From assembly GCA_023159155.1 (NCBI GenBank), contig JAJNNX010000039.1:186001-250000 (forward strand): a stretch of DNA of 64,000 nucleotides, written 5' to 3'. The notes beneath the pieces are model-generated. The model was given only the letters and a program-made list of their open reading frames with translations. It ran no database searches and was not told the DNA's origin. This DNA is from Ustulina deusta (lineage: Eukaryota; Ascomycota; Sordariomycetes; Xylariales; Xylariaceae). A program made the position numbers and the translations under genes. The first letter of the stretch is position 1, and each line of letters starts with the position of its first letter. This document shows positions 45,982-56,891 of this stretch, in pieces.

Positions 45982-46400
45982 TCACTGAGCCTCGTTCTGG
46001 GCGCTCGCAGCTAAGACATCCTCGTCCAACTCTCCCATGACTTCAATAATGAGATTTACGCTTTCCATGAAGGAGTTGACAGCCACACGCAGCATCCTGT
46101 TGGTAGTGGCCTTGTACTCGGCTCGGAGCACGCTCGTCTCGGGATTCACCTCGACGGCGTCTTGCACGGGAGCCAAGGTGAACATGCGCGAGACCAGAGG
46201 AGACAATTCTTTATCGACTTGGAGTGCCTGCAGAGCAGTTGAGGCTAGCCGGGATGTTGGGAATGGCACATCAATCGTCCTGTTGAGCAGCAAGAACATT
46301 ATTATTACGAGCATGAGGGTGACAAGGATGATGCCGTGCGCTGATGGAGAACAGGAACATACAAGGCACAAGGGAACTCTGGATCGATGGCTGTTGTCAT
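45982..46400 (-). CDS. PCC1: EKC/KEOPS complex subunit Pcc1
   Basis: It is a small dimerising subunit of the KEOPS complex, which transfers threonylcarbamoyl to tRNA A37 (t6A) and is also linked to telomere and transcription functions. Two exons (46400-46363 and 46279-45982) encode 111 aa, normal for the family. The GTATGT donor splits a Leu codon and the CAACAG acceptor restores FPCALTIDVPFPTSRLASTAL, the first strand and helix of Pcc1. The core motifs LQVDKELSP and LRAEYKATTNRMLRVAVNSFMES are the family signature. The longer unspliced frame extending to 46,797 is not coding beyond the second exon. Confidence 0.9.
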
Positions 46401-47282
46401 GGTGAAGGATCGAATGATTTCTCGATATTGGTTGTGCATGTGGTGGTGGATGCGCCTCGGCGGCAAGGTCTGTCTTGTTTTGTTGACGGACAACCAAGGA
46501 TTTCAAGCTTTCGAGGCGGGGTGATTGATTTCCCTGGCGGACAATGCTTCTCGCTTCTCCAGGACGCTGCAGGTGATAAGATAAAGCATAAAAGAAGGAA
46601 GTTATTAGTCTCGTAATACTACCTGCACCCTGTTGTGTGCCTGGGGCCATGCCTAGTTGGGCAAAGTGGCAAAGAGGGACTCGGGCGTTCAGCCACTCTA
46701 CCCGAGCAGGTACTGAGTAAGGGTCCGCTGTGGCTCGGCAGGCCAGACGGTTGCTAAGCAACGGGCCCCGTAAACAGCACAGGGCACACCGCACCACACG
46801 CTAGCATGAATCGGGTAGCGGGTCGCCTGAGACGTCTACGCAACGACCCGTTCTCGGCCCAGGTTCTCCAAATAATAACAATAATACACACCATACAAAA
46901 TACAGCATCACCTGGCAGTTTGCGATTTCCAAACTTACACTCTTCCTACCTCGTTCAATTCATCCACTTCGCCGCTGCGTGCTCTGGTCTCAGCATCTAC
47001 ATTGGTTTGTTTACTTGCACATATCCTTTGCATATCTAGCATCGACACCTCCCAATGCACTGACGCCGACTGCCACACTGCCCGTTGCATCACAGTCGTT
47101 TGCTACGTTCTCCACGAAAGATCGAGTTCACTGGCAGACCAGCGGTTTGCGACTGCATCGTAGAACACGCCAATTGGGGCCCGTGGCTACGAATTTAAGC
47201 TTCCCTCCTCCACCGACACCCATCCCATCTAGGCACACCTCGTCCGGCCTTCCGACCTTTCGGGAAGTCACCAGCAGTCGCC
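46401..47282. promoter_or_regulatory. shared divergent promoter region, Pcc1 / Cdc14
   Basis: This holds the promoter and 5' UTR sequence of two divergent conserved genes, with no further gene. Frames here are short or overlap the Pcc1 leader. Confidence 0.55.
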
Positions 47283-49570
47283 ATGCCGTCGAGGGCTTCG
47301 AATGCAGGGCTCGTCATAGAGTACATACCAGGCAAGTCCTCTCCAGCCATCCATTCATCCTTCCCGCAGGCATACACACATATACACGGACATACATCGT
47401 GCTCCATCTCCGCGCCATGAACACGTCCACACACAATCAGTCTTCGGCCTGTTGTCTGTGTTTGTTTGTTTGTCTGGCACGCCACACAACCTTTGCACCT
47501 CGCATTGCATGGTTACCCTTCTGCATACTGTCCGAATGGCTGGGCGCAAAGGGGCTGAGCTCGCCAGCTCTGCCCTCGGCTCAACCGGCTTCCTTTTTCA
47601 GCCATTCTTACCGCCTTTCCTCCACATCCCGGTCACGCTGCTAACCTATACAGACCGCCTGTATCTCGGGTCCTACACCGAACCGCCAACAGCCCATACC
47701 GTCTTCCCGTACCCCAAAGCTCAGCCCCCCGCATCGCCGAGCAAGCGCTCGCAGAGGGCTGTGGATGGCCCGGTGGCTGCGTCGGCAAAGTCCCCACGAC
47801 AACCGCCCTACTACTTCACCATCGACGACACTCTCCTCTACAACGCCTTCCACCACGACTTCGGCCCGCTGCATATCGGCCATCTGTATCGCTTTGCACT
47901 GCATTTCCACGATGTCCTCGGCGCCAAGGAGAACGAATCAAGACCCATTGTTTTCTGGAGCCGTGCCGACCCCAAATGTACGTATTCTTAGTCCGTGTTC
48001 GTTAGACCAAAGACAGAACTGACGGCCCGTTCCAGCTCGAGCGAACGCCGCCTGTATGCTCGCATGCTACATGGTTCTGATCCAGTCGTGGGCGCCCCAT
48101 TTGGCCTTGGCACCGATCGCTCAGGTTGACCCGCCCCTGATGCCCTTCCGTGACGCCGGCTACAGCCAGGCAGACTACGGCCTCACCGTTCAAGATGTTG
48201 TGTATGGCGTGTGGAAAGCGAAGGAGGAGGGCTGCTGCGCATTGGACAATTTTGATCTTGACGAGTATGAGAGATTTGAACGAGTCGACCAGGGCGATTT
48301 CAACTGGGTCACTCCCCATTTTCTTGCCTTTGCATCCCCTCAGCATAGTCCCGTGGCTCGTATTCCAGAATCGTCTGAGGCGTGGGCGGCGCTTCCCAAG
48401 ACTATTGCTGAGGTCGACCTTCATCCGACTCTCCCACAACCCTTTAAAAATGTACTCAAGCATTTTTCCGAACGCAACATTGGCCTCGTCGTCCGCCTCA
48501 ACTCTCCCCTCTATTCCCCATCCTTCTTTGAGGCTTTGGGAATTCGGCACCTCGACATGATTTTTGAGGACGGCACTTGCCCACCTCTTAGCACTGTTCG
48601 GAAATTCATCAGGCTCGCACACGAGACAATCACGGTCAAGAAGAAGAGCATAGCGGTGCATTGCAAGGCTGGCCTGGGGCGAACTGGTTGCCTAATTGGA
48701 GCGTACCTGATATACCGACATGGATTCACGGCTGACGAGATTATCTCCTTCATGCGATTCATGCGACCTGGTATGGTTGTGGGTCCCCAGCAACATTGGT
48801 TGCATATCAACCAAGGGGTGTTTCGAGAATGGTGGATTGAAGAGAGAATAGAGCGGAAGCTGAGGAAAGAACTCGCTGCCAGTTCGCAACCCAGCACGCC
48901 TATTCGAGCCATGCAGAAAACATCCTTGGGCCGAAACCCCGCCGTGTCCACACCGCCAAGTCGAAGCCCCTCGAATCGCACACCGCTTGGGGAAATGGAC
49001 CAGGAGAGGCGTAATGCTGGAACCCAGGAAGACTACCTCCCCGCACCAACACCGGGCCAACCCAGGAAGACCGGCAGAGCTGATCGTCATCATCCCTACC
49101 AACGCAGCCAGATCTATCAAACCACTGTTGAGGAAGAGGCAGGTGCTGGTGAGGAAACAGACTCGATCTCGGTGCATGGGAAATCCAACGATGCTGTGTC
49201 GGAGGAGGAATGGATGTTGCGTATGCGCAGTCGTCGCAAGGTATCTCATTCTCCCGAACGCAGCGAGAAGACTCGCTCCTATAGCCAAACGACGACGACG
49301 ACTATTTATCAAGTCATCGACAATGATGCTTCCAACGATGCCGAGAACATCGGTAGCGCTCGACCGAAGGCGGTAACAGATCGTCTTACGGGCTCACCCA
49401 CTCGCTCGGCCAGCGCTTCGGGTGTCCTGACCAAGGTCCGAAGCAGCAAGCGCGGTCAAGATGCCACCCGTACGAAGGAGTCCTCAGGCGTGCGCAAGAC
49501 GAGTGGCCGAGTCGGCAGCGTCAACGCCTCGGGCACTCACTCGGCCGTCCGCAAAGTCTCGGCGATGTAG
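47283..49570 (+). CDS. cdc14: Cdc14 dual-specificity protein phosphatase
   Basis: It dephosphorylates CDK sites to drive mitotic exit, septation and DNA repair. Three exons (47283-47331, 47654-47977, 48036-49570) encode 635 aa. Exon 1 starts MPSRASNAGLVIEYIP. Its donor is GC rather than GT (CCAG|GCAAGT), and the 322-bp intron ends CTAAC...ACAG, giving EYIPDRLYLGSY as in other Cdc14 proteins. The N-terminal domain (FGPLHIGHLYRFALHFHD) is followed by the catalytic domain with Cys near residue 334 in HCKAGLGRTGC and the helix motif GMVVGPQQHWLH. The C-terminal tail is long, Ser/Thr-rich and basic, typical of regulation by phosphorylation and localisation signals. It diverges from Pcc1. Confidence 0.95.
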
Positions 49571-50354
49571 CATACCTGTGACTCACTGTCGGCTCGGACC
49601 AACTGATCCGTTCTGTTCGGTCTTGGTGCTTTCTTGCGTATCACTTGTTAATACCCCTCGTGGACTGGTACTGACGATGACGATTATCTACGACTGGATC
49701 ATATTTCAGCTGCATGCGTTGGCGTTCTGGTTGAAAATGGCATATGGATTTACAATGCATCCCACTTCTGCTTCTTTGCATCTCGGATGATCCAGCGAGG
49801 GAAAATGCCGACGGAGTGATGAGGGCTTGCTTTATGACACTTTGATGAATTCTCTTCCATTTGGCGTTTGTACTATCTGGGATCGTGCTTAGGAGGGGTT
49901 TTCATGGGCTTTTATCGGAACGGCTTTGTGCATTATGTTTCGTGCGAATGGGCTGCGACGGTATCGTAGCAGGTGGAGCGAGAGAAAGGCATTTGGAGAA
50001 AGTGCTAATTGTTGAAGTACACTGTCGGAGGATATCGTATATGATGAATAGCTTTTTTCGTGAATGTCCTTCCAGCAACAAATAGAGCATATGTTCGAAC
50101 AACCTAATTGCCCCGTATCCTCTGTGGATGAACGAACCTGCAGTGTCCTTCTTGTCATTCGTTAACTAGGATGGCCGGACCCTCTGATGATCATCGGTGC
50201 GACCAGGTCCTGAAGATCCTCTAATGCTGATCGCCCACTGCGATGCGGCGCTGTCACGTTGTCCCAAGTCATTATTCGACCTATATAACCGGGGTTCTTT
50301 CTCCCGAGAGAACCTCCAATCGCATGCATCCTGCCGACCACCAACGGACGGAGA
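49571..50354. other. intergenic region, Cdc14 3' flank and esterase promoter
   Basis: No gene supported. A TATATAA-like stretch at about 50,280-50,290 lies some 70 bp upstream of the esterase start codon. Confidence 0.5.
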
Positions 50355-52522
50355 ATGGAAACATCCCCAATCGCTCTCTGGCGCTCCATTCCACGCCGTC
50401 CATGGGCGCTCACTCTATTCGCTGTCGCGGCTGTCGTTTCGGTACTTGCTCTCGGGCTAACGATTAGTCTGCTTGGTCATGGGGATTCTTCTAAGGTATG
50501 TATGAATCCTAGTTTTTATTTTTATTTTTTATTCTATTCTTTGTGTGCTTCCCGCCACCTGAACCCGTCTTCGCAATCCACGACGACGTCAGCGTCGCAT
50601 TTCTATTCCCATATTCACGAATTGTCATTGACATGTGACTGATTGACTGAGCGTCTCGGGCAGGTCTCGGACCCGCGCATCGCCCGCGCGAATCTCGGGT
50701 ACGCCGTGTACCGCGGCACGCTCGTCGGCGGCGACGTCGCGCAGTACCTCGGGATCCAGTACGCCAGGGCGCCCGTGGGCGACCTCCGCTTCAGACGGCC
50801 CGTGAAGCCCGAGGTGCGGCGGTCGGGACGCGAGGTGAGAGCGGATGCGGTAGGTCCAGGGACATTTTTTTTTTTCTCTGAGCGGTTCGTGTTGAAGCTT
50901 GGATGGATAGATGGATAGATCGAAGGATGGAAGGAAACAAAGGTTAACTCAATGTCGACGTTCGTAGTTCGGCCCCGTGTGTCTGGGCATCTCCCAGCCG
51001 TACCCGGACGCGCAGCACGACGAAGACTGTCTGTACGCCAACGTGTGGGCGCCTGCGGACGCGACTGTCGAGTCGAGGCTGCCGGTGTGGCTCTTTATTC
51101 AAGGGGGTGGTGCGTTTTTCTTCTTCTTATTTGTCTTTGACTGCTCGCCCGGACGCCTGCTAAGGTGGTGTGGTGTGGTGTGTGCAGGATATACCTTGAA
51201 TAGCAATGCGAACTGGAACGGGACGGAAGTCGTCCGGCGCTCGGGACGCGGCATCGTCTTCGTCAACTTCGGCTACCGCGTGGGCCTCTGGGGGTTCCTG
51301 GCGGGCGAGCGCGTGCGCGCCGACGGCGACTTGAACGCCGGGCTGCTGGACCAGAGGTTCATGATGCGCTGGGTGCGGCGCCACATCGCGCAGTTTGGCG
51401 GGGACCCCGGCCACGTCGTGATCCACGGCGGGTCGGCCGGCGCCGGGTCCGTGGCGCTGCATCTCGTCGCGGACGGCGGCGACGCGACGGATCCCGTGTC
51501 CGGCGAGACCTTGTTCGCTGGCGCGGTCGGCGAATCTGTCTTCTTCCCGGCCCAGCCGTTCGTCGACGAGCTGGAATGGCAGTTCAATCTTACGCTGCAA
51601 CGGACGGGCTGTGGCGATGGGGACGCCGAGGCCATGGCTTGTCTCCGGAGTAAGAGCACCGAGGTCCTACAGGCGGCGAACATCCCGGCGCCTTTCCCGG
51701 GCGGGCCGGCCATGCCGACGCCTCTGTTCTTCTGGACGCCTTGCGTTGACGGCGATCTTGTGCGGGATCTGCCGTATCTTCTTTTCGAGAAAGGGCACTT
51801 CGTCGACGTGCCGGTGATCATGGGGAGTACAACCGACGGTGAGTTTCTCTCTGCCGAGTGCAGCCTATTCAGCGCCGTCTCGGAGTACGCTTATCAGAAC
51901 ATACATAGAGGGCACAGTGTTCGCGGTAGATGCCTCAACGCGTGACGACATGACCACATTCCTGCAAAGCAACTACCCCCTTTTATCACAGTCCAAAACC
52001 AGCGCGATTTTAGACCGCTATCCACAGATGGGCAGCCTGCCAAATCACAATGCCTGGTTCCCCTCCACCGCGATGGCGTACGGCGAAACGACGTTCACGT
52101 GTCCCGGCGCACACATATTAAACTCGTACGTGCGCCACTTGAACAGTTCCAGGGCATGGGGTTACCGATACGACGTCCACGACGCGGAGCAGATCGCCGC
52201 GGGCCTAGGGGTGCCGCACGTGTTCTCATCGTGGGCTATATTCGGGCCAGACAGTCAGCCTGGGTCTGGGGGCGGCCCTCAAAGTTACTATACCTACAAT
52301 GCAGGGGTGGTGCCGATCATGATGGACTACTGGATCTCGTTCGTGCGAACGCTGGATCCGTCGCGTATGAGGTACGCGGATGCGCCGCGCTGGCAGAGCT
52401 GGGGACATGTAGGGCGGAGACTGCTTGTGCAGACAGGGAATGTGTCTACCGAGATGGTGTCTGATGGCGAAGAGCAACGATGCGCGTTCTGGAAGACGCT
52501 GGCGCCTGTTATGCGGCAGTGA
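50355..52522 (+). CDS. Type-B carboxylesterase/lipase with N-terminal membrane anchor
   Basis: An alpha/beta-hydrolase cleaving carboxylic esters; the exact substrate is unknown. Five exons (50355-50495, 50664-50849, 50968-51109, 51188-51838, 51909-52522) encode 577 aa, normal for the family. Residues 19-41 (LTLFAVAAVVSVLALGLTIS) are a signal anchor or uncleaved signal. The oxyanion region is FIQGGGYTLNSNANWNGT, rebuilt across intron 3. The nucleophile is Ser near 239 in HGGSAGAGS, where most type-B enzymes have G-E-S-A-G, so the Glu is replaced by Gly. EDCLYANVWAP is the second PROSITE-type signature. The GC content is notably higher than in neighbouring spacers. It is probably secreted or on the cell surface. 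Confidence 0.9.
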
Positions 52523-53284
52523 CTTTGTAATGCCTTGAGCCGGGCAGACAACGGCCACCCCGAGAGGGAAAGACACTCGGATATGTTCAATGGAGACGCC
52601 AGCATTGGTATAAGAGTTCAATCCTCAAAGCCCTTCGCTCCCATATATTTGGGAACTCACCAATCTTGGTTTCGTCGCGAACATGTATAGCATACATATT
52701 AGAGTATATTTTCGAATAAACGTCACTGCTAAATGTCCAAGTATTCACTATGTGGCCGTCTACCCCAGCCTCCTCACAACGCCTGGATTAGTAGCGTAAG
52801 AGAACTGACGTCAACCGGGCTAACATCTCGTTAAGAAGTGTGCTAGGTTCAGTCTATTCCGTTCTCGTGTAGCCTTAGAATCTCATTTGACCTAGCTGTG
52901 AGGCTAACCAAAGTCAGTGGTGGTGATAATTTCAACACCAGAATCCCAAAGCCAACACTTGAAGCTCGTGATAGATACCGAGGTCTGTGAAGATGATATC
53001 AGTAGAAGAAGAGTCGTTCCAACGTTGATGGTGTTGCCATCTGTCAACAGCATAAAGGGCAGGCAAGCCCGAGAGTATCAACCTGTATGACTAGGATGAA
53101 CGAACAAGGGTGAGAGATGGAACGAAACTGAAGGGAGGAGTGAGGTCGCCTTCAGGAGTAGTCCATATTTCATCTAGGTAATAGCTACATAGGTACATAG
53201 GTACTTCTCTTGCCACACCAACACAACTACCAAGTATATAACTTCGATCAAGTGCGCAGCCCTTCAACAGACGTTCCCCTCCCA

Positions 53285-53440
53285 CCCCGAAGTGGCCGAG
53301 TGGTAAAGTAGTCGGCAGGAATAATCCTTGTGTCAGAGGCAGGGCCATAGGCAGCAAGGATTTTCCGGTCGAGGGATGTTGAGTCTATCTTAAGCCCTCG
53401 ATTCTTTTTTTTGAAGGAAGCACATTCGAATCCAGACCGC
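53285..53440 (+). pseudogene. tRNA-like relic with intact D-arm/A-box and distant B-box
   Basis: TGGCCGAGTGGTAAAGTAGT with a GCCG/CGGC stem is a good tRNA D-arm of the Ser/Leu type. An ATTCGAATCC T-loop core appears only about 130 nt later, and the sequences at the two ends do not pair as an acceptor stem. It is either a broken tRNA with an insertion or a tRNA-derived element, not a working tRNA. Confidence 0.35.
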
Positions 53441-53499
53441 GTCATTCTGCGTTCTTTTTTTTTTTTCAGTCGAATTTTTCAAGAGAGGGACCTCCGTTC

Positions 53500-53565
53500 G
53501 GCCAGCGCTGATGGGATTCGAACACGAGTCTCCTATCTAAGTACCCTGATGGCCTAGCTGTCCCG
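53500..53565 (-). pseudogene. tRNA-like relic
   Basis: On the minus strand TAGGCCATCAGGGTACTTAG resembles an A-box region, and GTGTTCGAATCCC is a T-loop/B-box core about 20 nt later. Acceptor pairing is not convincing. The sequence after the B-box (CATCAGCGCTGG) resembles that at the 2.4-kb relic, which suggests a dispersed family. Confidence 0.3.
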
Positions 53566-54152
53566 GTATATTTATCAGTATTACATCAGTATTACATCGC
53601 TAGTAGGAGGAAGTGAATTAAAGCCCTCTGTTGGATTTCAGGGCTCCTCCAATGAGCACCAGACTTTCGGTTCCCTTCTGTTCTTTGTGACCGTCGGAGT
53701 GTTAGCATAGGATAATAAACCGCAGTTTCAGCAACCTAGTTTCTCTCCTCTCTGGACCTCAGACGCCCTTGTAATCACGTGAATATGATGGCAAAGCCGC
53801 GGCAACGACATGCACCGGGCTTAATAGCGAGACGCGGAGGACTACCAACTCATGTAGGTAACTACCTATCTTTCACCTTGTATATATTCCCAGCCCTCAA
53901 TTTGACAGAGTCGAGATATCGCCGGGCCACCTTGCTTACTTACCTATCCTTAGCGCAATAATTTCACCACGACGACCGAATTGCAAGATTGGATAGACAG
54001 GTCGCGCCGTCAGCAGCCTTGTAGTTTACAAGCTCACTGTAGACATGGTTTAGGTACTCGGGGGGGTTTGAGCAGGGAATACGAGACACCCGTTAAAAAA
54101 ATAAAAATAAAAATAAAAAAACGAGATACCGCGTCAAACACTGCGAAGACAT

Positions 54153-54187
54153 GCATGTATGTATGTATGTATGTATGTATGTATGCA
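54153..54187. repeat. (TATG)n microsatellite
   Basis: About eight tandem TATG units start at the CATGCATG boundary and end at TATGCATCG. Confidence 0.9.
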
Positions 54188-54265
54188 TCGAATTCCCGAA
54201 CTACAATCTAGAACGTGATACATACGAACAAACCTAGCACAGCCTAGCCACGAGACACCACCCCA

Positions 54266-55809
54266 TCACGCAGGGAAAGGCAACACGGCAACGCCGCGAG
54301 ACCCATCGGCGCTCCGCGCCCGAACGCCAAACACGACGTTATCCTTGCTGAGAGCGAGCGTGACCCGGTTCACGAGGCCGACATCCACCACGCCCGTCCA
54401 GACCGGGGCGGACGTAGGTCTCCAGACGACCTCGTACGCCGCGACGCCGCCCTCGCCCGACAACGGCGGGTCCCAGTACAGGGTGCTCTCGTTGGTCAGG
54501 GCGGCGGTGTCGACGCGCACGTTGGTCGGGGCGCCGGGCGAGACGGCGAGGCTCCACAGCGCGGCGCCGTTGACGCGGGCGACGCGGGCGACGTACTCGA
54601 AGTCGCAGAACTGCGCGAGGTCGCCGTACTGGGTGCCGTTCTCGTCGACGCGCACGTCCTGGTGCTGGTGCGCGAAGTCCTCGTGCGGCTCCGTGAAGCG
54701 CACGGCGGGGTACCCGGCTTCGAGGAAGGGCCGGTGGTCGCCGCCGCGCAGGTAGCGGTCGAGGCGGTAGACGACGGACACGTTCATGGCCGTGGCGGGG
54801 TTCTCGGCGACCTCCTTGACGAAGCGCGCGAGGTTGCGCGCCGGCGTGTCGTTCTCGCCGCCGATCTGCAGCCGCGTCTCCCGCTTCGCCGAGTCCTCCA
54901 CGGCGAGCGGCGGGAGGCCCTGCGCGAACAACCGGATGACGTGCGGGTCTGCGTCCGTGGGGTTCTTGGGGGAGCCCACGATGTCGTTGTTTAGCATCCC
55001 TTCTACCTGTGCTTGTGCGACTGGTTAACGATGGACGGACAAACTCGGGCGGGATAGGTAGTCCGTACATTGACTCTCGGCGTGCTGTTCGCGTAGGTCT
55101 GGGCGAGGAACTGAGACCCGTACAAACCCTGCTCCTCACCCGCCACAGCCACGAAGGCGATGCTCGCCTTCGGGACGGGGTATTCCGGCCGGGACATGAT
55201 CCTAGCCAGCTCGAGAGAGACGGCAACGCCCGAGGCGTCGTCGTCGGCGCCCGGGGCATCGCCCTCGTAGTCGAGGATGTCCGTTTTCCGGGTATCGTAG
55301 TGGCCCGAGATGACATACAGCCTGTTTTCGTCGGTGCCTTTCAGCGTGGCCACGACGTCGCTGATGCGCGTCGCGAACGGGACGCGGTTCCCGTCTGGCT
55401 GCTGGATGTACCCGATCGTCTCGACCGTCAGCCGCCCGTCGCTCGCGTCGGCGTACTTCTGGAACTCGGCGTGGATCCAGTCGCGCGCCGCCCCAATCCC
55501 CCGTGTCTTGGACGTCTGCGTCGATAGCGTGTGTCGCGTGCCGAAGGACACCAGCTTCTTGATCGTCGCTTCAATGCGCCTCGGGTCTACGCGCGCGAGC
55601 ATCGAGGCCAGGTCCTCCGACGGCTGCTGTGGCTTGTTGGCCTTGCCGATGGTATTCGGCGGCCAGCTCGACGCCGAGCATGTGAACACCGGGACCGGCG
55701 CTGCGATGCTGTCGCGGTCATACAGGATGCTCGCTGGGTTCCTCGATATGAGAGGTATAGCAGCGGCCAAAGCTGCGTAGGCAATAACTACGAATTTAGA
55801 CCACCACAT
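54266..55809 (-). CDS. Secreted M28-family zinc metallopeptidase (aminopeptidase-like)
   Basis: Two exons (55809-55069 and 55006-54266) encode 493 aa. The first 18 residues ([18 protein letters not shown]) are a signal peptide. Co-catalytic zinc ligands of M28 are visible as His and Asp in ISGHYDTR, Asp in [10 protein letters not shown], Glu-Glu in [13 protein letters not shown], and the late His in [13 protein letters not shown]. The intron falls between PRVN and [12 protein letters not shown], which are contiguous in the family. About 90 C-terminal residues ([16 protein letters not shown]...LYWDPP...VVWRPTS) look like a fibronectin-III-type domain, and the gene is GC-rich. It should release amino acids from peptides outside the cell. 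Confidence 0.92.
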
Positions 55810-56891
55810 TGTGCGCGACGTCTATCTCGGTGTATTATTTTGATTATGGAAATACCGTGGCTCTTCTCGCAAATAACGTTCAATCCGGACTGCTTCTAAT
55901 AAATACCTACCCAGTCGGACTGGCGATCGACAGGTCCCGGTATCTCACTGCTTGGGACCCCCCGTCGTTACTACGCTGGCCGAATGCCCGGAAGGGCAGC
56001 CAAGCTTCTGACGTTACATTACCGCCAGCCATTGTCCAATAGGATCGATGCGACCAGTAGGTGCACGGCGATAGGAAGTTTGGTACAGTCGGCACAGCAT
56101 GTAAACAAAACTGGCTGCTATTCTACATGCGGAAGCTCCAAGTCGATTGGGAGAGGGGTTCATGGTGACGAATTGGGGTTATGCTGACCACACGAAACAT
56201 CAAGAATGTCATCGGGATCACCACCGTGAGGTCGAAGTGGAGATGGATGGGCAGGTAGTTTTTACCATTTTGTCATTCATTCATTACCTAGATCGGCGCT
56301 ATTTCACACTGGGGAGTCGGAATCTTTGCAAGCTGCAGACGCCTCTCATCGCGCGGGGTATAAGGGTAATGATCCCTCTAAAAAGGACGTGGACCTCCCT
56401 TCCATGGCCACCCGATCAGGAACCGAAAAGAAAACAAGCGAGAGACTAGAAAAATTATCAACTATAACACGGTTATGATATGCAGCCGACGATAGCAGCT
56501 CTCGGGTGGTGTGTGTGCCATGGTAAGAAGTTGGGAACCGCGGGGTTGGATGTGGGTATTCAACTCGCTCGCTTGATAAAAATTAGACCCAGGGCAAAAA
56601 TGAATACAGGAAAGGGGCTTCGTGCCGTACTATCGTGCGTGTCTACTCAGGAAGAAGGCGTGAAGCCATTGCGTGCCCTGTACAGACCAGCGCCGATCTA
56701 CCTATGTAGATCGGCAACATGTGGGATAACGGGAACGGAGGGCCGATCGCCAGATTTTGGTGCAAGCACTGTTGGCTATTTGTGCGAAGCGATGGCACCG
56801 TGAGCTGGCTCGACAACGGTGCCTCGGGGGCTGGCTGTTAGATGTATTGCGGGCCAGAGTCTATCTCAGACGTTAAGCTCAGGCCATGTAG
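55810..56891. other. intergenic region
   Basis: This is the promoter side of the peptidase gene and the 3' flank of the coiled-coil gene. No gene is supported. Confidence 0.5.

Larger units (their letters stand above)
52523..54265. other. intergenic tract with tRNA-like relics and microsatellites
   Basis: No protein gene supported. It holds tRNA-like sequences at 53,285-53,440 and 53,500-53,565, an (AAAAAT)n-like stretch at about 54,095-54,120 and a (TATG)n microsatellite at about 54,153-54,187. Confidence 0.5.

Noticed and set aside
46401..46797. Upstream extension of the Pcc1 reading frame
   Set aside because: Its translation is not Pcc1-like. The GTATGT...CAACAG splice gives the expected N-terminus from an ATG at 46,400.
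48002..49312. Minus-strand frames of about 156-219 codons
   Set aside because: They are antisense to the Cdc14 catalytic and tail exons.
54339..55316. 325-codon Arg-rich minus-strand frame
   Set aside because: It overlaps the M28 peptidase in another frame. Its Arg/Pro-rich composition is an artefact of high GC.
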